Notes: generated by a model from the sequence alone, not told the origin. Positions 35,017 through 44,953 are shown, counted from the first letter of the stretch. The stretch: 64,000 nt of DNA from Agarivorans sp050870875 (GCF_050870875.2 NZ_CP194041.2:2418001-2482000); one strand, 5' to 3'. A program made the numbers and translations.

Positions 35017-37137
35017 GTGAAAACAGTCGTGATCAAGCGAGACGGAAGCCGTGTACCTTACGACGCTAAACGGATTGTTGACGCCGTATTGAAAGCCGCA
35101 GAGGCTTTAGGCGTAAAAGATAATCTTGTCGCATTACAAATAGCGCAGCAGGTGACCGAACAATTTATCAATCTGGCAGAAGTTGATATCAACGACATTC
35201 AAGCGTCAGTTGAAAATTGCCTGATGGAAAATGACAATAAGACTTTGGCTCGCGCCTATATTGAGTATCGTCATGATCGAGATGTTGCCCGCGACAAACG
35301 TAGCGTTTTAAATAACGAAATCAGAGGACTGGTCGAGCAAAGTAATGCCGCCTTGCTTAATGAGAACGCCAATAAAGATAGCAAAGTGATCCCGACTCAA
35401 CGTGATCTTTTAGCCGGGATTGTTGCAAAGCATTATGCGAAAACCCATTTGTTACCTCGAGATGTTGTTAAGGCTCACGATAGCGGTGAGATCCACTTCC
35501 ATGACTTAGACTACGCTCCATTTTTTCCGATGTTTAATTGTATGCTAATTGACCTTGAAGGCATGCTCACTGGTGGTTTTAAAATGGGCAATGCTGAAAT
35601 TGAGACGCCAAAGTCCATTTCTACTGCAACTGCGGTGACAGCGCAGATTATTGCTCAGGTTGCGAGTCATATTTATGGTGGCACAACTATCAATCGAATT
35701 GATGAGATTCTGGCGCCTTATGTTCTCAAAAGTCATGAAAAGCATTTAGCTACTGCTAAACAATGGGAAATAGCGGATCAAGAGGCTTATGCGAAAGCAC
35801 AAACTGAGAAAGAATGTCATGATGCTTTTCAGTCTTTAGAGTATGAAGTGAATACTTTACATACAGCCAACGGGCAAACACCGTTTGTCACCTTCGGTTT
35901 TGGTTTAGGCTCCTGTTGGGCGGCACGGTTGATTCAGCGCTCAATTTTACAAAATCGTATTGCAGGTTTAGGCAAAAATGCCAAAACCGCGGTATTCCCT
36001 AAATTGGTCTTTGCGATTAAAGATGGTTTAAATCATAAGCCTGAAGATCCAAGTTACGATATTAAACAACTTGCCTTAGAGTGTGCATCTAAACGAATGT
36101 ACCCTGATATTTTGAACTACGACAAAGTCGTTGAAGTGACCGGTTCTTTTAAAACCCCAATGGGGTGTCGCAGTTTCTTGGGACCTTATCAAGAGGGCGG
36201 TAAAGAAGTCCATGATGGTCGAAATAACCTCGGTGTTGTCAGTTTAAATTTACCGCGGATAGCCATCGAAGCAAAAGGGGATGAACAACGATTCTATGAG
36301 TTGTTAGACCAACGTTTAAGTATCGCCAAGCAAGGTCTTGATACCCGAATAGAGCGTCTAAAAGGGGTGAAAGCCAAAGTTGCTCCTATTTTATATATGG
36401 AAGGAGCTTGTGGTGTTCGCTTAAACGCCGAAGACGATGTCTCCAAAATATTTGAAAATGGTCGAGCTTCTATTTCATTGGGTTATATTGGTCTACATGA
36501 AACAGTAAATGCTTTATATGCTGATGACCAACATGTTTACGATAGTAAACAGTTACGACAAAAGGCCCTTGGGATCGTAACGGCGCTGAAACAAGCAACT
36601 CTGCGTTGGGAGAAAGAAAGTGGGTATGCTTTCAGCTTGTATAGTACGCCTAGTGAGAATTTATGTGACCGTTTCTGCCGTTTAGATGCGAAGAAGTTTG
36701 GGGTGATAGCAGGAGTCACGGATAAAGGTTATTACACCAATAGTTTCCATTTGGATGTAGAGAAACAGGTCAATCCCTTTGATAAGATCGACTTTGAACA
36801 GCCTTACCCTGCGATCTCTAGCGGCGGGTTTATTTGCTATGGTGAATATCCAAATATGCAACATAATACAGAAGCCCTAGAAGACGTTTGGGACTATAGC
36901 TATGATCGGGTGCCTTATTATGGGACAAATACACCGATTGATGAGTGTTATGAATGTCATTTTACGGGCGAATTTAACTGTACCAGCAAAGGCTTTGAAT
37001 GTCCTTCATGTGGCAATAGTGAAGCTAGTAAGGTATCGGTTATTCGTCGGGTTTGCGGTTACTTAGGTAGTCCTGATGCACGTCCGTTTAACTATGGCAA
37101 ACAAGAAGAAGTGAAACGTCGGGTCAAACATCTGTAA
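35017..37137 (+). CDS. nrdD: Anaerobic ribonucleoside-triphosphate reductase
   Basis: A 706-residue class III glycyl-radical enzyme making dNTPs without oxygen. The N-terminal 90 residues are an ATP-cone (VIKRDGSRVPYDAKRIV). The barrel contains the active-site Cys region (MGCRSFLGPY), a zinc site with paired Cys (DECYECHFTGEF and CPSCGNSEAS), and the C-terminal glycyl radical in RRVCGYLG near residue 682. It is followed directly by its activase. Likely under FNR and NrdR control. Confidence 0.97.
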   Translation: MKTVVIKRDGSRVPYDAKRIVDAVLKAAEALGVKDNLVALQIAQQVTEQFINLAEVDINDIQASVENCLMENDNKTLARAYIEYRHDRDVARDKRSVLNNEIRGLVEQSNAALLNENANKDSKVIPTQRDLLAGIVAKHYAKTHLLPRDVVKAHDSGEIHFHDLDYAPFFPMFNCMLIDLEGMLTGGFKMGNAEIETPKSISTATAVTAQIIAQVASHIYGGTTINRIDEILAPYVLKSHEKHLATAKQWEIADQEAYAKAQTEKECHDAFQSLEYEVNTLHTANGQTPFVTFGFGLGSCWAARLIQRSILQNRIAGLGKNAKTAVFPKLVFAIKDGLNHKPEDPSYDIKQLALECASKRMYPDILNYDKVVEVTGSFKTPMGCRSFLGPYQEGGKEVHDGRNNLGVVSLNLPRIAIEAKGDEQRFYELLDQRLSIAKQGLDTRIERLKGVKAKVAPILYMEGACGVRLNAEDDVSKIFENGRASISLGYIGLHETVNALYADDQHVYDSKQLRQKALGIVTALKQATLRWEKESGYAFSLYSTPSENLCDRFCRLDAKKFGVIAGVTDKGYYTNSFHLDVEKQVNPFDKIDFEQPYPAISSGGFICYGEYPNMQHNTEALEDVWDYSYDRVPYYGTNTPIDECYECHFTGEFNCTSKGFECPSCGNSEASKVSVIRRVCGYLGSPDARPFNYGKQEEVKRRVKHL

Positions 37138-37638
37138 ATGCATTATCTTAGCTACCATACGATCGACGTGGTGAATGGACAGGGTACGCGTTGTACCTTG
37201 TTTGTTGCTGGTTGTGAGCATCAGTGTAAGGGCTGTTATAATCAGAAGTCTTGGCGTTGTGATGCGGGGCATGAATTTACCGATGCCTTAGAACAGAAAA
37301 TTATTGATGATCTAAATGACCCTCGAATTAAACGCAAAGGTTTAAGTTTGACTGGTGGCGATCCACTGCATCCTAACAACCTCGCAGCGATTAAACGTTT
37401 AGTATTACGAGTTAAAACTGAATGTATTGGCAAAGATATTTGGTTATGGACTGGTTATCGCTTAGCCGAGCTTAATCCTGCGCAACAAGATATCGTACGA
37501 ATGATTGATACACTTATCGATGGTAAGTTCGAACAAAGCTTAGCCGATGCTAAGTTAGTTTGGCGGGGCAGTAGTAATCAGGTTATATATCAACACCCCT
37601 TGCGTGACTCAATGTATGAGCTTGGGTCGGGCAATTAA
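37138..37638 (+). CDS. nrdG: Anaerobic ribonucleotide reductase activase
   Basis: A 166-residue radical-SAM enzyme that generates the NrdD glycyl radical. The cluster motif CEHQCKGC (C-x3-C-x2-C) lies near residue 26-33, with SLTGGDPLHPNN after it. The ATG follows the nrdD TAA with no gap. Its last 30 bases overlap the 3' end of the convergent EAL gene. Confidence 0.96.
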   Translation: MHYLSYHTIDVVNGQGTRCTLFVAGCEHQCKGCYNQKSWRCDAGHEFTDALEQKIIDDLNDPRIKRKGLSLTGGDPLHPNNLAAIKRLVLRVKTECIGKDIWLWTGYRLAELNPAQQDIVRMIDTLIDGKFEQSLADAKLVWRGSSNQVIYQHPLRDSMYELGSGN

Positions 37639-39453
37639 ATAGCCTTGCAAGCTATCAACATACATCGATTCCAAAAGTTGTTTTTGTTCTAATGTCTCAA
37701 CGCCTTGAGCGATAACTTGGCAGCCTAAGCGGTGCGACACTTCCACCAGCATACCGACCAGTTGCTGGTTGGATTTGTCATTTGCAAGTTGTTGCACTAA
37801 ATCGCTGCTAATTTTTACATAGTTTGGCTTCAATTCTTTAAATAGCTTAAAAGAGCCGATCCCCGTACCAAAGTCTGCAATAGCGGTATGGCAACTGTTT
37901 TTCCTTAATATTTCGAACAATTTTTTTGCATTGCTTAAGTGCAAATTCAGAACTTCTTCTTCTAGTTCAAATACGACTCGTGATTGCAGGTTGGGGTATT
38001 TTGACAATTCTTGACTTAACCAAGTGCAAAAACTCGGTTCGATTAAAACTAACTTACTCAGGTTGATCCCCCAGCGATATTCTGCATTCTGTTCGGCGAT
38101 GGTTTGCAATACATAAGCAAGGGTCGATTGTTCGAGTTTTGCAATTAACCCAAGACGTTCAGCCATAACTAAACATGTTTCGGTAGGCAATTGTTGCTGG
38201 TCTTCAGATAAGAAACGAATGAAAACTTCATGATAAGCGGGCATTGTACGATGCAGTGATTGAATGGCCTGAGAAGCGATACGAAAGCGCTGGTGTGTTA
38301 ATAATGAACTGAGGGTCGTATGCCATTGTAGTTCGCTACTCTCGAGAGTATGGCTATCTTCGAGTACCAGCTCCCAAGCATTTGGAGAAAGACTTTGGGC
38401 GATTTCTAAGGCGGCATCTGCTCGGGTGATGATTCGCTCGATAGTATCTCCATTTTTAAATTCGGTGATACCGATGTAGGCGGCACTTTGCATTTGTTTA
38501 CGATGACTCAAATCACTAAATGACGCGCTTAAGTTTTGCGCAACTTGACTGATTCGAGTCGCAGGTAGTCTTGGAATGATCAACGCAAATTCAGCGCCAA
38601 GCAAACGGTATAATAAGCTGTTGTGGTATTCTTTACGGTTGTAATCGATGATATTAGCCACTTCTTGTATATATTTATCTCCGGCTTGATGACCTCGCAC
38701 TTTATTAATTTCTTGTAACTGAGAAGCTCTGACTAAAAATAGTACCGTATCTTTGAGTTCAGATTTTAATAGACTTTGCATTTTCTGGCGAAATGAATGG
38801 CGATTTAACTGGCCAGTTAAAGGATCTAATGCAACTTGTTTTTCTAATTGGCCAATCGCATGTTTTTGTTCGCGGATTTGCTGAGTGAGTTGTAATTTTT
38901 GTTCTTTAATCAATTCTCCCACGGAGCCTAATACGGGTTGTTCATCGACATAACGTTCGGTATTTAGTAGCGTTTTGAGTTTACTTTTTACGCGCGAGAT
39001 TGAACGCAAGAATAGAAGGCTGGTTAATACATAACCAAATAAACAAATACCAGCAATGGTTAAATAGAGCTTAAGGTAGTTGTCGCTGACAAATTCGAAA
39101 GACGGTTTATAGTTAACCTGGTAATTGTCGACGGTGATCGTTTGTAGTTTTGTTTTATTGGGTTCAACCAGCTCTACCAACCAATGTTGGGGAGGGCCAA
39201 CTAAGGCAAGGTTGTTATCAATGGCTAACTGCGTTGAAATAAAACTGAGTTTATGCTGCTCAAGCAGCTGTTGTAAGTAAGTTTGCTTGAGCTGTGCGTC
39301 ATCATTTAATTGCAGCTGTAGTAGGGTATTAATTTGTTGATTTTCGTGTGCTAAATCTTGCTTAAACAGTTGCACATGAACACTGACTAATCCACCCCAT
39401 AAAGCGATAAATAAAAGAGCGTTTACAACAAAGAATGTTCTAAGGCCTTTCAT
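37609..39453 (-). CDS. Membrane protein with degenerate GGDEF and EAL domains (CsrD-like)
   Basis: A 614-residue protein with two membrane helices (near 5-27 and 135-155), a periplasmic region, and a GGDEF domain whose signature is replaced by LLGAEF. The EAL domain reads EVFIRF in place of EALLR and keeps ADFGTGIGSFKLFKELKPNYVKI and AQGVETLEQ. Both active sites therefore look degenerate, as in CsrD, which directs turnover of CsrB/C RNAs instead of acting on c-di-GMP. Assignment to CsrD is inference; length and architecture agree. It is convergent with nrdG, with a 30-base 3' overlap. Confidence 0.75.
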   Translation of the reverse strand: MKGLRTFFVVNALLFIALWGGLVSVHVQLFKQDLAHENQQINTLLQLQLNDDAQLKQTYLQQLLEQHKLSFISTQLAIDNNLALVGPPQHWLVELVEPNKTKLQTITVDNYQVNYKPSFEFVSDNYLKLYLTIAGICLFGYVLTSLLFLRSISRVKSKLKTLLNTERYVDEQPVLGSVGELIKEQKLQLTQQIREQKHAIGQLEKQVALDPLTGQLNRHSFRQKMQSLLKSELKDTVLFLVRASQLQEINKVRGHQAGDKYIQEVANIIDYNRKEYHNSLLYRLLGAEFALIIPRLPATRISQVAQNLSASFSDLSHRKQMQSAAYIGITEFKNGDTIERIITRADAALEIAQSLSPNAWELVLEDSHTLESSELQWHTTLSSLLTHQRFRIASQAIQSLHRTMPAYHEVFIRFLSEDQQQLPTETCLVMAERLGLIAKLEQSTLAYVLQTIAEQNAEYRWGINLSKLVLIEPSFCTWLSQELSKYPNLQSRVVFELEEEVLNLHLSNAKKLFEILRKNSCHTAIADFGTGIGSFKLFKELKPNYVKISSDLVQQLANDKSNQQLVGMLVEVSHRLGCQVIAQGVETLEQKQLLESMYVDSLQGYLIARPKLIH

Positions 39454-39587
39454 AATCTACCTGTTCATTAAATCAGCAATATTTAATGATAATACATGTA
39501 AACAATAGACTTATCTATCAGATGGTTAGTGAATTGAGATCAACTAGCTAGAATAAACAATATTTAACAGAAGAGTGAGCTAGATAA

Positions 39588-39663
39588 TGGCTCCCCAGGT
39601 TGGGCTTGAACCAACGACACATGGATTAACAGTCCACCGCTCTACCAACTGAGCTACTGGGGA
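39588..39663 (-). tRNA. tRNA-Asn (GUU), copy 1
   Basis: 76 bases with encoded CCA; anticodon loop CTGTTAA; acceptor TCCCCAG pairs with CTGGGGA. Confidence 0.95.
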
Positions 39664-39695
39664 ATTATCAGCATTTACCTACGATAGTTTTGATG

Positions 39696-39771
39696 TGGCT
39701 CCCCAAGTTGGGCTTGAACCAACGACACATGGATTAACAGTCCACCGCTCTACCAACTGAGCTATTGGGGA
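39696..39771 (-). tRNA. tRNA-Asn (GUU), copy 2
   Basis: 76 bases with encoded CCA. The acceptor stem is TCCCCAA with TTGGGGA, a compensated change relative to copy 1. Confidence 0.95.
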
Positions 39772-39798
39772 ATTATCAACACTATCTGCTTATATGAT

Positions 39799-39874
39799 TG
39801 GCTCCCCAAGTTGGGCTTGAACCAACGACACATGGATTAACAGTCCACCGCTCTACCAACTGAGCTATTGGGGA
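39799..39874 (-). tRNA. tRNA-Asn (GUU), copy 3
   Basis: Same 76-base gene as copy 2, with encoded CCA and GUU anticodon. Confidence 0.95.
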
Positions 39875-39907
39875 ATCATATAAGGTCTAACTTATTGTCA
39901 TCAAGAT

Positions 39908-39983
39908 TGGCTCCCCAAGTTGGGCTTGAACCAACGACACATGGATTAACAGTCCACCGCTCTACCAACTGAGCTATTGGGGA
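39908..39983 (-). tRNA. tRNA-Asn (GUU), copy 4
   Basis: Same 76-base gene as copies 2 and 3, with encoded CCA. Confidence 0.95.
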
Positions 39984-40012
39984 ATCTTGATATGTACTAA
40001 AGCGAAACAGAT

Positions 40013-40089
40013 TGGCTCCCCAGGTTGGAGTTGAACCAACGACACATGGATTAACAGTCCACCGCTCTAACCAACTGAGCTACTGGGGA
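40013..40089 (-). tRNA. tRNA-Asn (GUU), copy 5, variant
   Basis: 77 bases: one extra T in the D loop (GTTGGTTAGAG instead of GTTGGTAGAG) and a changed T-loop (TTCAACT instead of TTCAAGC). All stems still pair, so it should be functional. It is the promoter-proximal copy. Confidence 0.92.
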
Positions 40090-40114
40090 ATCGCTTTGCT
40101 TAAGTGCGGGGCGC

Positions 40115-40143
40115 ATAGTAATAATTGCCCTGATAGCTGTCAA
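40115..40143 (-). promoter_or_regulatory. Strong promoter of the tRNA-Asn array
   Basis: On the minus strand a perfect -35 TTGACA (40138-40143), a 17-bp spacer and TACTAT (40115-40120), followed by a GC-rich discriminator GCGCCCCGCAC. This is the stringent stable-RNA promoter pattern. Confidence 0.85.
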
Positions 40144-41268
40144 CTAATTCTACCTCAAAAATGATAAATAGTGTTTGTTTGCTCAAACTACATCCACATA
40201 TCACCCATCTTCGATCAAATCTTGCTCAGCGGTGATGAAAAACTGCTGAATTGGCGTCTGATGTAATTCGTTGTACGTAACCAACAAAGTCATGCTGGCT
40301 GCCTATCGTAAAGTAGTTTGTGATGCCTTGCCTAAAGTGTCGCGTTGCTATGTTTACTTACTGCAGAGCTGGTCGTTTATGCCTGTCTTAAATAATAGGC
40401 AGTGGTTAGCATTACCTTATGCTTGTATTGAATCGTTACCTTAAAACATGCGTCAATAATGGGAAAATAGTGGGGTGAGCCTAAACGATGTTGTTCACGA
40501 ATCTGCCGTAAATTGAAATAGCCAACAACGCTCACTTTATTTAGGTGTCGAATAACAAAGGTCTTATACCTACACATGGCGCTAAAAAGTCGTTTTAACC
40601 AAATACCCTAAAACCAATTTGAAGGCTTGCTCTGCACTGCGCTTGTCACGCATTTAGCACCAGGCTGCCGTTTAATTCATAGCAAAAGTTTGCGGTGAGC
40701 TTAGGAAGATAGTTTTGCGAAGCTCTGTGACATCGGGTTTGCGATATTTTCAAAATTGCTTGCCAAAATTTTTTAAACTCGGTGTGTCATCATGGTTAAA
40801 CTCTTGCAGTGCGCTACACTTTATTGCTGAGATTTATACACAATCCCGCAAAGCCTTTGGTTGTGGATGTTTCTATGACTTATCCACTGATTTTGTGGAT
40901 AACTATGTGCATTAAAATATTATATCTGGCTGCAGGCCAATAAAGACGCGGGGTCAAGAGAAATTAAACGAAATTCAAAAATAAGCTTAACTCTATATAT
41001 AACAAACACTTATTGTTATTTCTAGGATAAAAGCTCAAAATTCGACCGAGAAAATAAATATTGCATTTAACAAAAAAATCGGTGTGCATTACTTTTTGTT
41101 ACAAGAAGTTTACTGTACACAATTCAGCAATTTCTGCTGTTAATTATACAAAACCGATATTCTCTACTGAACCGCAATAAATTGGCTGATAGCTATCGCG
41201 CGCTTATTTAAACTGAGCGACATTCGAGTAGAATGACGCTCATCTGGTTTTTAGTTGGTTATCGATTT
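40144..41268. other. Long non-coding gap upstream of uvrB
   Basis: About 1.1 kb without a credible gene. Short frames at 40377-40577 (minus) and 40715-40915 (plus) have no recognisable product, upstream SD or coding bias. The left part reads like decayed coding sequence; the right part is strongly AT-rich and probably holds the uvrB promoter. I found no LexA box matching CTGT-N8-ACAG. Confidence 0.5.
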
Positions 41269-43260
41269 ATGAAAAAAACTTTCGATTTGGTTTCTGAATA
41301 TACGCCTGCAGGCGATCAACCTAAAGCGATTGAAAGTCTAAATGAAGGCTTAGCAGATGGCTTAGCTCACCAAACCTTGCTAGGTGTCACTGGCTCCGGT
41401 AAAACTTTTACCATAGCCAACGTGATTGCCGAACAAAACCGTCCAACAATTATTTTGGCGCCAAACAAAACTTTAGCTGCGCAGCTATATGGTGAAATGA
41501 AGGAATTTTTCCCTCATAACGCCGTCGAGTTTTTTGTATCTTACTACGATTATTACCAACCAGAAGCCTACGTACCGACCACTGATACCTTTATTGAGAA
41601 AGATGCTTCGGTTAACTCGCATATTGAACAGATGCGACTCTCGGCCACTAAGGCGCTATTAGAGCGTAGGGACGTGGTGTTAGTTGCTTCAGTTTCTGCA
41701 ATTTATGGTTTGGGAGATCCACAGTCGTATTTACAGATGATGTTGCACTTGAGTGTTGGGGATATGATTGACCAACGGGCCATTTTACGACGTCTCGCGG
41801 AATTACAATATTCTCGTAATGATGCGGCATTTCAACGCTCAACCTTTCGGGTTAGGGGAGATGTAATCGATGTTTTTCCTGCTGAATCCGATAAAAATGC
41901 TTTACGTATAGAATTATTTGACGGTGAAGTAGAACGACTCAGCAGCTTTGACCCGCTCACCGGAGTAGAAGAAGCTTCGATGGTCAGGGCAACTATTTTT
42001 CCTAAAACGCACTATGTTACTCCTCGCGAAACTATCGTTAACGCAATTTCTTCCATTAAAGAAGAGTTAAATGAGCGTAAAAGGCAGTTGCTTGACGTTA
42101 ATAAGCTTATTGAAGAGCAACGAATTTCCCAACGGACTTTGTTTGACATCGAAATGATGAATGAATTGGGATATTGCTCTGGGATTGAAAACTACTCCCG
42201 ATATCTCTCCAGTCGCGCCCCCGGCGAGCCACCACCAACCTTATTAGATTATCTTCCTGCTGATGGGCTGATGGTGATAGATGAGTCGCACGTCACCGTA
42301 CCGCAAATTGGCGCGATGTATAAAGGTGACCGTTCACGAAAAGAAAATTTAGTGAATTACGGTTTTCGCTTGCCTTCAGCGCTGGACAATCGACCATTAA
42401 AATTTGAAGAATTCGAGTCGATTGCGCCGCAAACTATTTTTGTTTCGGCGACGCCGAGTACCTATGAACTTGAGAAAACTAATCAAGAATTTGTTGAGCA
42501 GGTCGTTAGGCCCACAGGGTTGCTGGATCCGGTCATTGAAGTGCGACCCGTTGCCACCCAAGTAGATGATTTACTATCAGAGATCCGAATTAGAACAGCG
42601 ATTGATGAACGAGTGCTTGTAACTACGCTGACGAAGCGAATGGCCGAGGATTTAAGCGAGTATCTGGCAGAGCATCAAGTTAAAGTGCGCTATTTACACT
42701 CCGATATTGATACTGTAGAGCGGGTTGAAATCATTCGAGACTTACGTATGGGGATCTTTGACGTACTGGTTGGGATTAACTTGCTACGAGAAGGCTTAGA
42801 CATGCCGGAAGTTTCGTTAGTCGCTATTCTAGATGCGGATAAGGAAGGCTTCTTGCGTTCAGAACGGTCTTTGATCCAAACCATTGGCCGTGCTGCCCGA
42901 CATCCGCAAGGCAAAGCTATTTTGTACGGGGACAAAATTACTGGTTCGATGGATAAAGCTATCTCTGAGACCAACCGACGTCGTGAAATTCAGCATGCTT
43001 ACAATCAAGAGCGGGGGATTATTCCGCAAAAACTCAACAAAAAAGTTGTCGATATTAGTAACTTTGGAAAATCAAAAGCGCTGCAAGCTACAGAACCACA
43101 AGCACAATATCGAACTCTGACTCCAGAGATGATGTTAAAGAAAATTGCTGATTTAGAAAAGCAAATGATTGGTCATGCTAAGGAACTTGAGTTTGAACAA
43201 GCCGCAAGCTTGCGTGATAGTATCGCAGAGTTACATCAACAACTTATAAAAATGAGTTAA
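41269..43260 (+). CDS. uvrB: Excinuclease ABC subunit B
   Basis: A 663-residue damage-verifying helicase of nucleotide excision repair. It has Walker A GVTGSGKTF near 40, the beta-hairpin region YYDYYQPEAYVP near 95, DESH box VIDESHVT near 340, helicase motif VI QTIGRAAR near 545, and the C-terminal UVR domain (ADLEKQMIGHAKELEFEQAASLRD). ATG 41269 gives MKKTFDLVSEYTPAGDQP, matching the family; the frame is open 12 codons further upstream. Confidence 0.97.
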   Translation: MKKTFDLVSEYTPAGDQPKAIESLNEGLADGLAHQTLLGVTGSGKTFTIANVIAEQNRPTIILAPNKTLAAQLYGEMKEFFPHNAVEFFVSYYDYYQPEAYVPTTDTFIEKDASVNSHIEQMRLSATKALLERRDVVLVASVSAIYGLGDPQSYLQMMLHLSVGDMIDQRAILRRLAELQYSRNDAAFQRSTFRVRGDVIDVFPAESDKNALRIELFDGEVERLSSFDPLTGVEEASMVRATIFPKTHYVTPRETIVNAISSIKEELNERKRQLLDVNKLIEEQRISQRTLFDIEMMNELGYCSGIENYSRYLSSRAPGEPPPTLLDYLPADGLMVIDESHVTVPQIGAMYKGDRSRKENLVNYGFRLPSALDNRPLKFEEFESIAPQTIFVSATPSTYELEKTNQEFVEQVVRPTGLLDPVIEVRPVATQVDDLLSEIRIRTAIDERVLVTTLTKRMAEDLSEYLAEHQVKVRYLHSDIDTVERVEIIRDLRMGIFDVLVGINLLREGLDMPEVSLVAILDADKEGFLRSERSLIQTIGRAARHPQGKAILYGDKITGSMDKAISETNRRREIQHAYNQERGIIPQKLNKKVVDISNFGKSKALQATEPQAQYRTLTPEMMLKKIADLEKQMIGHAKELEFEQAASLRDSIAELHQQLIKMS

Positions 43261-43290
43261 AAAAAAGCCGCGATGCTAAACGTCGCGGCT
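43261..43290 (-). terminator. Terminator of tpiA, abutting uvrB
   Basis: An 8-bp stem AGCCGCGA/TCGCGGCT (43266-43273 and 43283-43290). On the minus strand it is followed by a T run of six or more, so it mainly terminates tpiA; on the plus strand the T tract is poor. Confidence 0.8.
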
Positions 43291-43309
43291 TAATAACAAT
43301 GAATCGTGA

Positions 43310-44062
43310 TTAGTTCGCAGCAAGAATAATTGCGCCAAACTCTTCAGCCATTAATGAAGCTCCGCCAACAAGCGCGCCGTCAATGTCAGCTTGAGAGAAC
43401 AATTCTTTTGCAGTCGCAGCTTTTACGCTACCGCCGTAAAGAATTTGAACTTTTTCTGCAACACTTGCGCTTTGTGCTGCTAACCAGCCACGGATATGAG
43501 CATGAACCGCTTGTGCTTGCTCAGACGTTGCTGACTTACCAGTACCAATGGCCCATACCGGCTCGTAAGCAATCACTGCATTAGCTAGGGCATCAATACC
43601 ACAAAGCTCAATTACAGCTTTTAATTGAGCTTCAACAACAGCTTCAGTTTTTCCGCTTTCATTCTCTTCAAGCGTTTCACCAATACAAAGAACAGGTACT
43701 AATTGGTTTTCCTGAATTGCTTTGAATTTTACGGCTACGACTGCGTCAGTTTCGTTATGGTATTGGCGACGTTCGCTGTGGCCAACCAAGCTGTAAGTAC
43801 AGCCGAATTCTTTTAACATGACGGGTGAATTTTCACCTGTAAATGCACCAGAAACGTTCACACTAGCATCTTGCGCGCCGTAAGCGATAGGAGCGTCACC
43901 GACTAAGGCTTCTACTTGACCTAAGAAAATCACTGGGGGGCAAATCGCTGTTTGTACATTGGTTGCAGCTTTTGCTGGCTCAATTAAACCATTCACTAAC
44001 GCAGTAACTGAATCTTTCGTACCGTTTAGCTTCCAGTTACCCATTACAAGAGGTGTTCTCAT
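43310..44062 (-). CDS. tpiA: Triosephosphate isomerase
   Basis: A 250-residue TIM-barrel glycolytic enzyme. Active-site residues are visible: N and K in GNWKLNG (near 9-12), His in GHSERR (near 93), and Glu in AYEPVWAIGTGK (near 164), with the phosphate loop GGSVKA and GALVGGASL. ATG 44062 is chosen over the adjacent GTG 44065; AAAGGAG lies upstream. Confidence 0.97.
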   Translation of the reverse strand: MRTPLVMGNWKLNGTKDSVTALVNGLIEPAKAATNVQTAICPPVIFLGQVEALVGDAPIAYGAQDASVNVSGAFTGENSPVMLKEFGCTYSLVGHSERRQYHNETDAVVAVKFKAIQENQLVPVLCIGETLEENESGKTEAVVEAQLKAVIELCGIDALANAVIAYEPVWAIGTGKSATSEQAQAVHAHIRGWLAAQSASVAEKVQILYGGSVKAATAKELFSQADIDGALVGGASLMAEEFGAIILAAN

Positions 44063-44176
44063 CACGCTTTCTCCTTTAAGTAAATTGGCTCGATTATAGA
44101 GAATAAATTACAAAATCGTAGTGTTTACACGAAATTATCTGGTTAAAACTGAAAGTAGCTGATCTAAAACAAACGA

Positions 44177-44953
44177 TTATGAAAAATGGTCACGAATTTT
44201 TTGCCACCAAATCCCCAATTTCTCGTGCCAAACCGCATCATAACGATAGATGAAGCGAGCATCCGGTAAAAATTCGTAAAGGCGTTGTTTTCCTTGGGCT
44301 TCTTTCCCTAAGTAATCCGTGGGAACAGGACTAATGTTGTTCGAGTATTGACGGAAGTACTGCAGTGCGCGTTGCATATGGGTTGCACTGGTAATCAGCG
44401 CTGTAGGTCGTTGACCAATATAACTAGCGATGACTGCGGCTTCTTGCTCTGTATCCATCGCTTTTGGAATGGTGATAATATTGGCTGGCGGAATATTAGC
44501 TGCTGTAGCAACCTTTTGCATTAATTCAGCATTACTATTGGGATCGCTTCCACCATAACCAGATACGATTAAGCGGCTCTGTGGATTCACAAGACTCAAT
44601 TCGATGCCCTTAGTGATGCGGGCAAAAGATGAACGACTGAGTTGCTCAGTAGGGGACAACAAGGGGTCACTGATATGTCCGCCCCCCAAGACCACAACAA
44701 AGTCAAAACTATTGACCAGCTGACTCGGAGGCAGAACTTGTCGCTCGTTTGCGATTAACTGCTGATTAACCCACCAAGGATTACTGGTAAGCAATAATAT
44801 GACTAAAGCAGGTAAAAGGGTGATCGCGGCGCGATAAGGCCGTTTAGTGAGGCAAAAGTAAAGTGATAACACCAAAAAAAATAGCGAAATGTTGAGAGGC
44901 ATCAGTAACGAACCTAACCATTTTTTTACAATAAAACCTAAACTTAAATCCAT
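44177..44953 (-). CDS. elyC: Envelope biogenesis factor ElyC (DUF218)
   Basis: A 258-residue protein with two N-terminal membrane helices followed by a DUF218/YdcF domain: VVVLGGGHIS near 87, LIVSGYGG near 127, TEQEAAVI and ITSATHMQRAL near 190. The length and N-terminal topology match ElyC (YcbC), needed for peptidoglycan and undecaprenyl-phosphate homeostasis in E. coli. It is divergent from the aminotransferase gene. Confidence 0.85.
   Translation of the reverse strand: MDLSLGFIVKKWLGSLLMPLNISLFFLVLSLYFCLTKRPYRAAITLLPALVILLLTSNPWWVNQQLIANERQVLPPSQLVNSFDFVVVLGGGHISDPLLSPTEQLSRSSFARITKGIELSLVNPQSRLIVSGYGGSDPNSNAELMQKVATAANIPPANIITIPKAMDTEQEAAVIASYIGQRPTALITSATHMQRALQYFRQYSNNISPVPTDYLGKEAQGKQRLYEFLPDARFIYRYDAVWHEKLGIWWQKIRDHFS

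Noticed and set aside
40377..40577. 66-codon minus-strand frame downstream of the tRNA-Asn promoter
   Set aside because: No SD, no recognisable family, and the surrounding DNA looks decayed.
41080..41180. Possible LexA (SOS) box upstream of uvrB
   Set aside because: Candidate CTGT sequences at 41113 and 41138 do not have ACAG at the required 8-bp spacing.
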